Positions 1-6,565 of a stretch of DNA of 7,332 bases are shown here, one piece after another; the first letter of the stretch is position 1, and each line of letters begins with the position of its first letter. Source of the stretch: Candidatus Apopatosoma intestinale (lineage in GTDB: Bacteria; Bacillota; Clostridia; Oscillospirales; CAG-272). The notes under the pieces are model-generated. The model had not been told where the DNA came from, searched no databases, and saw only the letters and a program-made list of their open reading frames with translations. The translations under genes and the position numbers were made by a program. Where the stretch lies: NCBI GenBank assembly GCA_018064545.1, contig JAGHUY010000298.1:1-7332 (forward strand), read 5' to 3'.

Positions 1-534
1 CAGAACAAGGTTTTGCCAAAGTTTCCGTTCCTTTTCCGATTGTTCTTCCTTTTCCGTCTCCGCCGCTTCGACCGTCTTCGGTGTTTTTTTCATCTGCCAA
101 ATGGTCAGAACCATATAGCAGACGAACATCACGAGAAGCAGGATGCCGGAGAACCGGCTGAAACGGCCGGTCGTATAGGAAATCCCGGCATAGAGCGCCG
201 CGGCAAGAAAGAAGAACGTCACCGGCATTTTGAGCGTATCACGGCCGGCTTTTCCCGGACGGATGGCCAGCGTGATTGCCGCGATCAGTGCCGTATTACA
301 GATCACCGATCCGATGGCGTTTCCGTAGGCAATCTCAGGATGACCCGAAACGGCGCTCCCCGCCGAGACCATGCCCTCCGGCAGCGTCGTGCCGATGGAG
401 ACGACCGTCGCCCCGATCAGCAGTTCCGGCACGTGGAACCGGTGGGCAAGCCCCACCGCACCGTCAACAAACCAGTCTCCGCCCTTGATCAAAAGAAGAA
501 GCCCAACACAAAAAAGTACAATCGGCCAAACCAT
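1..534 (-). CDS. CaCA-family sodium/calcium antiporter, N-terminal half (partial)
   Basis: This is probably an inner-membrane cation/Ca2+ exchanger (YrbG/NCX-like) that exports calcium in exchange for Na+ or H+. The frame starts at an ATG and stays open to the window edge, giving 178 residues; the family is usually a little over 300, so the second half is missing. Five hydrophobic segments are visible, near residues 2-17, 36-60, 68-92, 102-120 and 127-146. The alpha-1 repeat is clear: GTTLPE at 48-53, where the Glu is the expected cation ligand, and GNAIGSVICN at 71-80, ending in the expected Asn. A charged, Glu/Lys-rich linker (about 149-172) then follows, as expected for the cytoplasmic loop before the alpha-2 half, which is off-window. 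An AAGGAAGAG ribosome site lies 7 nt before the ATG. The gene has its own promoter and is separated from the preceding operon by a terminator. The family call is firm; ion specificity cannot be read. Confidence 0.9.
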   Translation of the reverse strand, partial: MVWPIVLFCVGLLLLIKGGDWFVDGAVGLAHRFHVPELLIGATVVSIGTTLPEGMVSAGSAVSGHPEIAYGNAIGSVICNTALIAAITLAIRPGKAGRDTLKMPVTFFFLAAALYAGISYTTGRFSRFSGILLLVMFVCYMVLTIWQMKKTPKTVEAAETEKEEQSEKERKLWQNLVL

Positions 535-559
535 TTTCAAACTCTTCCTTTTCTATTTT

Positions 560-584
560 TTCGCTGTCATTTTATTCGCTGTCA
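560..584 (-). repeat. Two-copy direct repeat in the antiporter leader
   Basis: The 10-mer TGACAGCGAA (minus strand) occurs at 575-584 and again at 560-569, a 15-base period with similar A/T-rich sequence between. The first copy begins at the edge of the -10 box and covers the likely transcription start; the second lies in the 5' leader upstream of the ribosome site. The placement would suit a repressor operator, but no known regulator site is recognised and two short copies could be chance. Confidence 0.4.
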
Positions 585-613
585 GTATACCATATTCCCA
601 ATCCCATTGTCAA
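584..613 (-). promoter_or_regulatory. Sigma-A promoter for the antiporter gene
   Basis: On the minus strand a perfect -35 TTGACA (608-613) is followed after 18 bases by TATACT (584-589). A TG one base upstream of the -10 gives an extended -10 (TGGTATACT). Transcription should begin near 577, leaving a leader of about 43 nt before the ATG at 534. The promoter directly follows the terminator of the upstream operon, so the antiporter is probably transcribed independently. Confidence 0.8.
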
Positions 614-641
614 TAAAAAGGGCTGTCTTCTTTGACAGCCC
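612..641 (-). terminator. Rho-independent terminator after prs
   Basis: On the minus strand, GGGCTGTC (634-641) pairs perfectly with GACAGCCC (620-627) across a six-base loop, followed by a run of five T (615-619). It begins 6 bases after the prs stop codon and closes the three-gene operon. Confidence 0.92.
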
Positions 642-647
642 CCTGCT

Positions 648-1769
648 TTAATTCTGTTTCGGTGCTCTGACCCGGTCGGTCAGCGCGTGAATGCGGTTGA
701 TCGGGTTGAGCAGTTCGGAGATCGAACGGTCACGGTTGAGCGCGTCGATGATATAGGCCACGTACTTGCACATATTGACTTCGGTGTACCACGGGCGATT
801 GATGATCTCATCCGGACGGTAATTCAGGTTGGTGGTGAAGATGCGATCCACGATGCCGTCTTCATAGGCCTTGTCGAAACGCTCCACGCCGTTGCAGAAC
901 AGACCGAACGTCGCAAACATGAAGATACGGCGGGCGCCGCGCTCTTTGAGTTGCTCCATAATATCCAGCGCGGAATCGCCGCTGGAAATCATATCGTCAA
1001 CGATGATGACGTCCTTGCCCTCGACGGAATTGCCAAGGAACTCGTGCGCTTCGATCGGGTTGCGCCCGTTGATGACGACCTTGTAGTTGCGGCGCTTATA
1101 GAACATACCGAGTTCCACGCCGAGAACGCTGGAAAAGTACATGGCACGGGACATACCGCCCTCGTCGGGAGAGACGATCATCGTCGTGGCCGGATCAAAC
1201 GTAATATCGGGATATTCGCGGGAAATCGCTTTGAGCATCTGATAGGACGGGCGAACGTTGTCAAAACCGCTGCTCGGAATGGCGTTCTGCACACGGGCGT
1301 CGTGTGCGTCAAACGTGATGATGTTGGCCGCACCCATGTTCACGAGTTCCTGCAACGCCACCGCGCAGTCGAGCGACTCTCTGGCCGAACGGCGATGCTG
1401 TCTGCCCTCGTAGAGCATCGGCATGATGACGGAAACACGGTGCGCCTTGCTTTCGATCGCGCACATGATGCGTTTCAGGTCCTGATAGTGATCGTCCGGG
1501 CTCATGGGAACGTTCATCCCATACATATTATAGGTAACACTATAATTGAACAAATCGGCGAAAATGTACACGTCGCGTCCGCGCATCGTCTCATGAAGCA
1601 TACCCTTGCCCTCGCCCGTTCCGAACCGGGGACAATCGGCATTGGTCACAAAACTCTCCCGCGTGTCGTCTTTTCTCCACTGTTTCAGATACCAGTCCAC
1701 GTTGCCGAGGAACTTTTCCGTTCCTCTCATGCCGATAATACAAAGATCGCCGTAATATTCCGTATTCAT
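648..1769 (-). CDS. prs: Ribose-phosphate pyrophosphokinase (PRPP synthetase), long form
   Basis: This cytoplasmic enzyme should transfer pyrophosphate from ATP to ribose 5-phosphate to make PRPP for nucleotide, histidine, tryptophan and NAD synthesis. At 373 residues it is longer than the usual 310-320. Family landmarks are in order: RFGTGE (48-53, standard RFSDGE-type); YEGRQHRR (120-127, standard YARQDRK); FDAHDARVQ (153-161, with the conserved D-x-H); SPDEGG (200-205); KRR (225-227); and the PRPP loop VDDMISSGDS (257-266, standard VDDMIDTGGT). Extra length lies at the N-terminus and around 75-95. The changed positions resemble long-form Clostridia enzymes I recall, so they look like a lineage trait rather than decay. 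The start is supported by GGAAAGGG (1777-1784), 7 nt upstream. It is the last gene of the operon, 48 bases after the aldolase gene, and is followed by a terminator. Activity is inferred from family. Confidence 0.88.
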   Translation of the reverse strand: MNTEYYGDLCIIGMRGTEKFLGNVDWYLKQWRKDDTRESFVTNADCPRFGTGEGKGMLHETMRGRDVYIFADLFNYSVTYNMYGMNVPMSPDDHYQDLKRIMCAIESKAHRVSVIMPMLYEGRQHRRSARESLDCAVALQELVNMGAANIITFDAHDARVQNAIPSSGFDNVRPSYQMLKAISREYPDITFDPATTMIVSPDEGGMSRAMYFSSVLGVELGMFYKRRNYKVVINGRNPIEAHEFLGNSVEGKDVIIVDDMISSGDSALDIMEQLKERGARRIFMFATFGLFCNGVERFDKAYEDGIVDRIFTTNLNYRPDEIINRPWYTEVNMCKYVAYIIDALNRDRSISELLNPINRIHALTDRVRAPKQN

Positions 1770-1817
1770 AGTCTTACCCTTTCCTTTTTCTGTTTTCCTA
1801 TTCTTTGCAAAAACGAA

Positions 1818-3110
1818 TTAAAGATTGAAAGCCACTTCGATCTCCTTGACTTCTTCGTCGTTGATCTTTACGACGCTTCCGCCGATCGCCGCGGTTTCCA
1901 CAAGGGATTTTGCACTGTATTCCATCACTTCCAACCGGTCAAAAGCGTTGAGAAGCGAGGTGCCGGCCGCGATAATGCAATCATTTTCTACAATTACCAC
2001 GGGGTTTTTGATGGAGATTTCGGAGGCCATCATATCCGGTTGCAGGAACGAAAGTCCGAACGGATATTTGCGCACGTGTTTTAATGCGATATAGCTTTCC
2101 GGAATCAGACGGGCATCGAATTCCGCATCGGTGACGGCAAACGCCATGATATGCGGCGGATGCGCGATGATGACGGATTTGATATCCGGGTCTTTTTCAT
2201 AAATTTTCTGATGCAGGATGGCGGAACGGGACGGGAGTTTCCCGATTTCGCGCATACCGTTCTTGACGTGCACCAGATCTTCCGGTTCCAGATACATTCT
2301 GTCCTTGGCATACGGAGTGATGATGAAAGAACCGTCGGACAGTTTGCAGGAGAACGTTCCCTGATCGCTCGTAAAGAGCTGATTGCCGTAGGCGCGGTGG
2401 ATGAGGTCGCACATTTCGCGGCGGATCGCCCGCTCCTCGCTGGTATACTCGGTCTGAACGAACTCGTCCATCTTCGGCATCGTCTTCTGCCGATAGACGT
2501 CCATATGCTTTTCGGAAATCCCGTGCGGGACCCGTCCGAGTGTGCGGGCGTTGATCTGCAACCGGGCGCAGTAGTCGAGCGTTTCAAAACTCATGAACGC
2601 CGAGAACAGGTCTTTCGCCCCGATAACGACGCCGTGGTTTTCCAGCATGACGGTGTTGATGCCGCGTTCAAACTCCGCCGAAATCTTGTCCCCCAACGTG
2701 GAACTGCCGGGGAGCGCGTATTTCGCCATGGAAATCTTTCCGCAGAGGAGTTCCGCGTTGGGAACGAGCGACGTATCGGGGATTTCTCTGACGATACTGA
2801 ACGCGACGAGTGCCGGCGGATGGGCGTGAAGAACGGCGCGAAGATCGGGACGTTTCTTGTAGATCGCCAGATGGAACGGATATTCCACACTCGGCTTATG
2901 AATGCCGATGATCTTGCCCTCTTTCGTGATCTGCATGATGTCCTCGCGGCGCAGGTTGCCCTTGTCAATACCGCTCGGACTGATCCAGACCGTACCGTCG
3001 GAATCGCAGATGGACAGATTGCCGCCGGTCGTCGTGGTCATCCCGTAGTAATACAAACGGTTCATGATCATGACGATCTGATCGGCCGGATGAAGCATGT
3101 TAAAGTTCAT
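1818..3110 (-). CDS. Tandem class II aldolase/adducin-domain protein, second domain degenerate
   Basis: This 430-residue protein has two class II aldolase/adducin domains, about 1-200 and 225-415; ordinary members have one, of about 210-230 residues. The family includes zinc-dependent fuculose- and rhamnulose-phosphate aldolases and ribulose-phosphate epimerases. Domain 1 keeps the active site: GGNLS (29-33), SPSG (44-47), the catalytic-type Glu76 in PSVEYPFH, and zinc ligands His95 and His97 (HAHPP) and His159 (ENHG). Domain 2 keeps the frame (GTFS 251-254, ITP 264-266, AHPP 316-319, VEND 374-377), but Ser296 replaces the Glu, Ile315 the first His and Asp377 the third His, so it is probably non-catalytic. 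The first ATG is preferred: a weak GGGAAAAGAG site precedes it, and the Met four codons later has none. It lies between the SIS gene (81-base gap) and prs (48-base gap). The substrate is unknown. Confidence 0.87.
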   Translation of the reverse strand: MNFNMLHPADQIVMIMNRLYYYGMTTTTGGNLSICDSDGTVWISPSGIDKGNLRREDIMQITKEGKIIGIHKPSVEYPFHLAIYKKRPDLRAVLHAHPPALVAFSIVREIPDTSLVPNAELLCGKISMAKYALPGSSTLGDKISAEFERGINTVMLENHGVVIGAKDLFSAFMSFETLDYCARLQINARTLGRVPHGISEKHMDVYRQKTMPKMDEFVQTEYTSEERAIRREMCDLIHRAYGNQLFTSDQGTFSCKLSDGSFIITPYAKDRMYLEPEDLVHVKNGMREIGKLPSRSAILHQKIYEKDPDIKSVIIAHPPHIMAFAVTDAEFDARLIPESYIALKHVRKYPFGLSFLQPDMMASEISIKNPVVIVENDCIIAAGTSLLNAFDRLEVMEYSAKSLVETAAIGGSVVKINDEEVKEIEVAFNL

Positions 3111-3127
3111 AACGTATTCTCTTTTCC

Positions 3128-3157
3128 CGGCAGATAGATTGTTTTGTGCATCTGCCG
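3128..3157 (-). repeat. Inverted repeat (hairpin) before the aldolase ribosome site
   Basis: In the SIS-aldolase gap, CGGCAGAT (3150-3157) and ATCTGCCG (3128-3135), both read on the minus strand, form a perfect 8-bp stem with a 14-base loop. No T-run follows, so it is not a standard terminator. The lower stem runs directly into the aldolase ribosome site (GGGAAAAGAG, 3119-3128). It could stabilise a processed mRNA end, affect translation, or bind a protein. Confidence 0.5.
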
Positions 3158-3191
3158 AAACACAACAAAAGTTTTCCCGCCTATGGGATTT

Positions 3192-4250
3192 TTATTTGGT
3201 GATCGTCACCTTTTTGAGCACCGCGGAGGCGTCCGGGTCGATCCCCTTGGCCACCGTGAGTTCCAACGCGAAGAGTTGAAGAACGACAGCGGCGGCGTAG
3301 ACGTTCAGCGCATCCGACGGAACACCCTCGCCCGCGAGACCCGGAATTTTCAGCACCGTGAGAGTGGGGTCCGCGTCGTAATGCGCGGTATCCGTGATGA
3401 CGATGACGTCGGCGTTCATGGATTTGAGTTCTTCGATCAGTGCCTCGGCGTCTTCGCAGACCGGGCCTTTCAGATCGAGAACGATGGCCAGGTCTCCCGC
3501 AGAAAGCTGGGCTTTCGGACCGTGGTGGAAATCGGAAGCGGCGTAGCCGCGCATCTTGACGTTATTGGTTTCCAGAATTTTCAGAGCGCCTTCCAGCGCG
3601 ATCGGATAGGCAAAACCGCGTCCGAGAACGACGGCCGATTCCAGTGACACGTAGCGTTTGGTCAACTGCGCCAGTTCTTCGGGCATATAGTCGAGCAGAT
3701 GAGCGATCTGAGACGGTACGTCGCCGAGCGCCTTTTTCAGCGGCTCGTGATCGGTGTACTCCGCGCAGAGATAGGCAAGAAGCATCATCTGAGCGGTAAA
3801 CGTCTTCGTCGCGGCGATGCTGGTCTCTTTTCCGGCGGAACAATACAGGTGATAGTCCACCGCGCCGGCCAAAGGAGAATCGGGCGAGTTGGTGACCGCC
3901 GCCGTCAGAGCCCCCATCTCTTTTGCCTCGGAGATCACGGCGATGACATCAGCCGCTTCGCCGGACTGGGAAAGACCGATCACCAGAGAATCGCGGTAGT
4001 CGATTTTTCCGCCGTACCGGGAAATGACGGACGGCGTAGCGAGGCCGCAGGGCAGTCCCGCCACAAACCCGAACAGATACTGCGCGTAAGTCGCGGCATG
4101 GTCGCTTGTCCCGCGCGCGGCAAAATATACGTGGCGGATTCTTCTGTGTTTCATCTCATCCGAGAGGTTGCGGAGCACTTTTTCATTGGCATTTTTCAGC
4201 CCGGACAGTACTGTCGGCTGTTCCCGGATTTCTTTTTCCAGGTTGATCAT
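3192..4250 (-). CDS. Stand-alone two-SIS-domain aminosugar-phosphate isomerase/deaminase (NagB-II / GlmS C-terminal type)
   Basis: A 352-residue cytoplasmic protein resembling the isomerase half of GlmS without the glutaminase domain, like type II glucosamine-6-phosphate deaminases and related AgaS/FrlB proteins. The N-terminus (KEIREQPTVL) is typical of the group. SIS domain 1 spans about 35-165, with ARGTSDH (45-51), SQSGE (94-98, sugar-phosphate-binding loop) and the GKETSIAATKTFTAQ segment (140-154). SIS domain 2 spans about 195-335, with GRGFAYPIALEGALK (210-224). Equivalents of the GlmS isomerase residues remain: Glu220, His243 (HHGP) and a Lys pair at 346-347 near the C-terminus (KKVTITK). 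The ATG at 4250 was chosen because GGGGG (4259-4263) sits 8 nt upstream; an ATG five codons earlier (4265) has no good site. It is the first gene of a three-gene operon with a short leader. Likely reactions are deamination/isomerisation of an aminosugar phosphate or deglycation; the sequence does not decide which. Confidence 0.85.
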   Translation of the reverse strand: MINLEKEIREQPTVLSGLKNANEKVLRNLSDEMKHRRIRHVYFAARGTSDHAATYAQYLFGFVAGLPCGLATPSVISRYGGKIDYRDSLVIGLSQSGEAADVIAVISEAKEMGALTAAVTNSPDSPLAGAVDYHLYCSAGKETSIAATKTFTAQMMLLAYLCAEYTDHEPLKKALGDVPSQIAHLLDYMPEELAQLTKRYVSLESAVVLGRGFAYPIALEGALKILETNNVKMRGYAASDFHHGPKAQLSAGDLAIVLDLKGPVCEDAEALIEELKSMNADVIVITDTAHYDADPTLTVLKIPGLAGEGVPSDALNVYAAAVVLQLFALELTVAKGIDPDASAVLKKVTITK

Positions 4251-4258
4251 CGGAACAT

Positions 4259-4263
4259 CCCCC
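4259..4263 (-). promoter_or_regulatory. Ribosome binding site deciding the SIS gene start
   Basis: GGGGG on the minus strand lies 8 nt before the ATG at 4250. The in-frame upstream ATG at 4265 is preceded only by an A-rich stretch, which favours the shorter protein. Confidence 0.6.
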
Positions 4264-4287
4264 ATTTTTTCTTGAATTATTTATTAT

Positions 4288-4316
4288 AGTATAAATCCCG
4301 TCGCGGGAGTTGTCAA
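4288..4316 (-). promoter_or_regulatory. Sigma-A promoter of the SIS-aldolase-prs operon
   Basis: On the minus strand, a consensus -35 TTGACA (4311-4316) is separated by exactly 17 bases from -10 TATACT (4288-4293), with A/T-rich DNA downstream. The start point should be near 4281, leaving a leader of only about 30 nt, too short for a riboswitch or T-box. Any control is therefore likely to act at the DNA level. Confidence 0.85.
4296..4308 (-). promoter_or_regulatory. Inverted repeat in the promoter spacer, possible operator
   Basis: TCCCG-CGA-CGGGA, a perfect 5-bp inverted repeat with a 3-base centre, lies entirely within the 17-base spacer between the -35 and -10 boxes. A regulator bound there would block RNA polymerase. 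The half-sites are short, and no known regulator's consensus is recognised. Confidence 0.4.
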
Positions 4317-4372
4317 TGGAAAAACTGCACAAAAAAGGGGCTTTAGGTCGAAAAAGACGGGATCAAAACCGC

Positions 4373-4404
4373 AAAAAGGAACGGACGAAGATGTCCGTTC
4401 CTTT
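4373..4404 (-). terminator. Rho-independent terminator after the DUF4340 gene
   Basis: On the minus strand, AAAGGAACGGAC (4393-4404) pairs perfectly with GTCCGTTCCTTT (4375-4386) across a six-base loop. The T-run TTTTT (4373-4377) overlaps the stem base. The hairpin begins 7 bases after the stop codon and separates the ABC-associated operon from the SIS operon. Confidence 0.9.
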
Positions 4405-4411
4405 CCGTTGA

Positions 4412-6565
4412 TCAGTCAGCATCGTAACCGTCGATTTCTATTCCCGCCAAAACACTTGCGGAATCGCGGAACAGACGGTCAACGGCGGATTTCCGCATGA
4501 CCGTACCGACTTCCGCCGAATGGCTCTCACGGGAGACTTCCGTGATGCCGGTTTCCGTCGAAACCTTGTAGGTGATCGTCGTGATCGTCGGGATCACGAC
4601 CGTATAGGTCTGATTGATGACGCGTTTTTCATGGCCGTCCGCGTCAACATACGTGTCGTAGACCGCATAGAAATCATACGTGGAGATCGTCTGCTCATAG
4701 GTCGCTTCCACCGTATAACTGGCCGCAATATAGCGTTCGATCGTCACGTTCCGATTCTTGTCATATCCCATGCCGACCGGTTTCAGTTCCCCGTCGTCGG
4801 AGTCGATCTTCTTCTGGAAGAAGCGGCCGACCGACGCGTCGTAATAGAGCGTCGGATAGGTGGCCGTCGTGTCCGAGTTCTTGGCCTTGGCCACCGCGTC
4901 CTGGCAGACCAGATAACAGCCCGGATAGCGGACGTAAATCTGATTGCCCTTACTGTCGCGGAGCCGTTCGCCGCTCGCGTCATACAGACCGTAAGAAGCG
5001 GCCAGATCGCGGGGCGTCGTGGAGACCGATACCTGTTTGACCGGGTTCTTCGACAGTTCAAAGCCGGTCAGACTCTTGGTCAGATCGAATTCTCTCGTGA
5101 TCAGAACCAGATACAGTTGACGGAAGTTTTCAAAGGGGCCGGTTTTTTCGTTTCTGGCATCCGTCTGAACGTCGAACACGAGCGGCTTCCCGTCACTTCC
5201 CGTAACGGCTTTCCCGGTCTCACCGGCCTCGGTCACGTCCACGTGGAACGTGTCCTCCGTGCCGGACAGCGTATAGCGGACACCGGTGCCCGCCGTCAGG
5301 TCCCGCAATTCAAAATAATCGCAAGTGCCGATATAGTCGTAAAACATTCTGGTACTGGTATAGGAGGCCAGACTCCAATCCACAAAGGCGAACACGGACG
5401 CGTCGATCTTCGCGATGACGTCCATCATGGGGGAGTATACGTTATAATACGTTCCTCCGTCCGTCCCCATATAACTCCGGCTGAAATACAGCATATTTTC
5501 GATGACGGTGCTCTCTCCCGTCGTTTTATCCGGGACTACGCAGGCGTAATACAGAAGCGCGTAATTTCCGTCCTTGCCGGAAGACAGGCGTTCCATGTCC
5601 AGATCAAGTCCGTATTTTTCGTATACGGCGGGATCGCTCGTCTTGGCACCGTAGGACAGAATCTCCACCGCCGTCACGTAGATCAGATTGTCCATGACCG
5701 AGGCGTCGAAACGGTCCTCGTTCAGATAATACATATCCGGATATACCATCTCGTAAGCACGGGTGCTGGACTCGTCCGAAGAGGACTTTACCGAGATGAT
5801 TTTCTCCCTTTCCGCTCCGTCTTTGGTGGCGCGGAAAAGCGTATAGTCGGCCACGGCCGAAATCGTGGTGCCGAGGTAGGTGGTGACGGTCGTATCCACC
5901 AAAACCGAAGAATCCGAAACATAGGGATAGACCGAAGAAGACGACAGCGCATAGACAACCGTCTCCCGTCCCTCGACCATCGCGTAATAGGCGTTGCCGG
6001 ACGGGATCAGATCGCCGATAAAGATACGGTAGGACGTCCCGTCTTTCCGGTTGACGCAGAAAGACGAACGGGTCTCGCTGTCCGCGGAAAGGCCATAGCC
6101 GACAAGGTCCTCTTCGGTGGCACTTTCATTGACGCGCGGAATGGAGTTGACGCTGGTCGCATAGACCATGCCGCCGCCCACGACCGCCTGTGCCACCATC
6201 TGACTGTTGAGAGCGATATGCGCGTTGTCTTTCAGATAAAATGCAACTTCTCCGTTCTCCGCTTCCCGTGCGATCAGAGAAAAGTCCTCGGTCGGACGGT
6301 GAACGTCAATGGAAACCATCTCCTGACGGGGGGTATACGGCACGATCAGAATGCCGCCCGACGCGGAACGTTCCTCGCCGGGAAGCAGGGCGACGGGTTC
6401 TTTTCCGACATGAGTCAGCGGACGGATGGCCGCCAGATAAACGATCAGACCCACCAGAACGACACCGACGAAAATCACGATCAGACGCGCCTGCTTCTGC
6501 AAGGTGGTCTTTTCCTTTCCGTCCCGTGCGAACAGAGCCCGGATTTTGGCTAACAGATTTCTCAT
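4412..6565 (-). CDS. Large membrane-anchored DUF4340-type protein (ABC-transporter/GldG-associated)
   Basis: A 717-residue protein with a basic cytoplasmic N-terminus, one membrane helix at about 27-46 and a long extracytoplasmic region. DUF4340 proteins often follow a GldG-family gene in ABC-transporter operons, as here, and their molecular role is not established. Two stretches fit DUF4340: one around YGL (157-159), running through GDGxxP-like turn GDLIPSGNAYY (184-194) and VVYAL (203-207), and a second from YEKYGLD (315-321) through GTYYNVYSP (371-379). A third YGL (525-527) begins another possible module. The C-terminal 100 residues are Thr/Tyr/Val-rich with a VIPTITTITYKV segment and match nothing I recognise. 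The ATG at 6565 is preferred: AAGGAGA sits 8 nt upstream and its ATGA overlaps the stop of the previous gene. An ATG at 6586 would place that ribosome site inside the coding region. It is the last gene before a terminator. Confidence 0.78.
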   Translation of the reverse strand: MRNLLAKIRALFARDGKEKTTLQKQARLIVIFVGVVLVGLIVYLAAIRPLTHVGKEPVALLPGEERSASGGILIVPYTPRQEMVSIDVHRPTEDFSLIAREAENGEVAFYLKDNAHIALNSQMVAQAVVGGGMVYATSVNSIPRVNESATEEDLVGYGLSADSETRSSFCVNRKDGTSYRIFIGDLIPSGNAYYAMVEGRETVVYALSSSSVYPYVSDSSVLVDTTVTTYLGTTISAVADYTLFRATKDGAEREKIISVKSSSDESSTRAYEMVYPDMYYLNEDRFDASVMDNLIYVTAVEILSYGAKTSDPAVYEKYGLDLDMERLSSGKDGNYALLYYACVVPDKTTGESTVIENMLYFSRSYMGTDGGTYYNVYSPMMDVIAKIDASVFAFVDWSLASYTSTRMFYDYIGTCDYFELRDLTAGTGVRYTLSGTEDTFHVDVTEAGETGKAVTGSDGKPLVFDVQTDARNEKTGPFENFRQLYLVLITREFDLTKSLTGFELSKNPVKQVSVSTTPRDLAASYGLYDASGERLRDSKGNQIYVRYPGCYLVCQDAVAKAKNSDTTATYPTLYYDASVGRFFQKKIDSDDGELKPVGMGYDKNRNVTIERYIAASYTVEATYEQTISTYDFYAVYDTYVDADGHEKRVINQTYTVVIPTITTITYKVSTETGITEVSRESHSAEVGTVMRKSAVDRLFRDSASVLAGIEIDGYDAD

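Noticed and set aside
13..651. A 212-codon open frame on the plus strand over the antiporter gene
   Set aside because: It crosses a promoter and terminator belonging to the minus strand, and its product is low-complexity Arg/Phe-rich sequence, while the opposite frame encodes a clear CaCA protein.
687..2084. A 465-codon open frame on the plus strand across prs and part of the aldolase gene
   Set aside because: It spans two clear genes and the gap between them, and its translation looks like a complementary-strand shadow (His/Val/Arg/Asp-rich).
2105..2587. A 160-codon minus-strand frame inside the aldolase gene, considered as evidence of a frameshift
   Set aside because: The main aldolase frame is continuous and carries matched motifs in both domains; this is an out-of-frame Arg/Ser-rich shadow.
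2151..3137. A 328-codon open frame on the plus strand across the aldolase gene
   Set aside because: Antisense shadow of a gene with clear family motifs; no ribosome site or domain supports it.
4331..4370. Possible second hairpin with a T-run in the gap before the SIS operon
   Set aside because: The T-run after CCCC on the minus strand has no convincing stem in front of it; the hairpin at 4375-4404 is enough to explain termination.
4520..6553. A 677-codon open frame on the plus strand, antisense to the DUF4340 gene
   Set aside because: Its translation is Arg/His/Gly/Asp-rich with no recognisable domain. It mirrors the codon bias of the real gene, which has a membrane helix, a good ribosome site and operon context.
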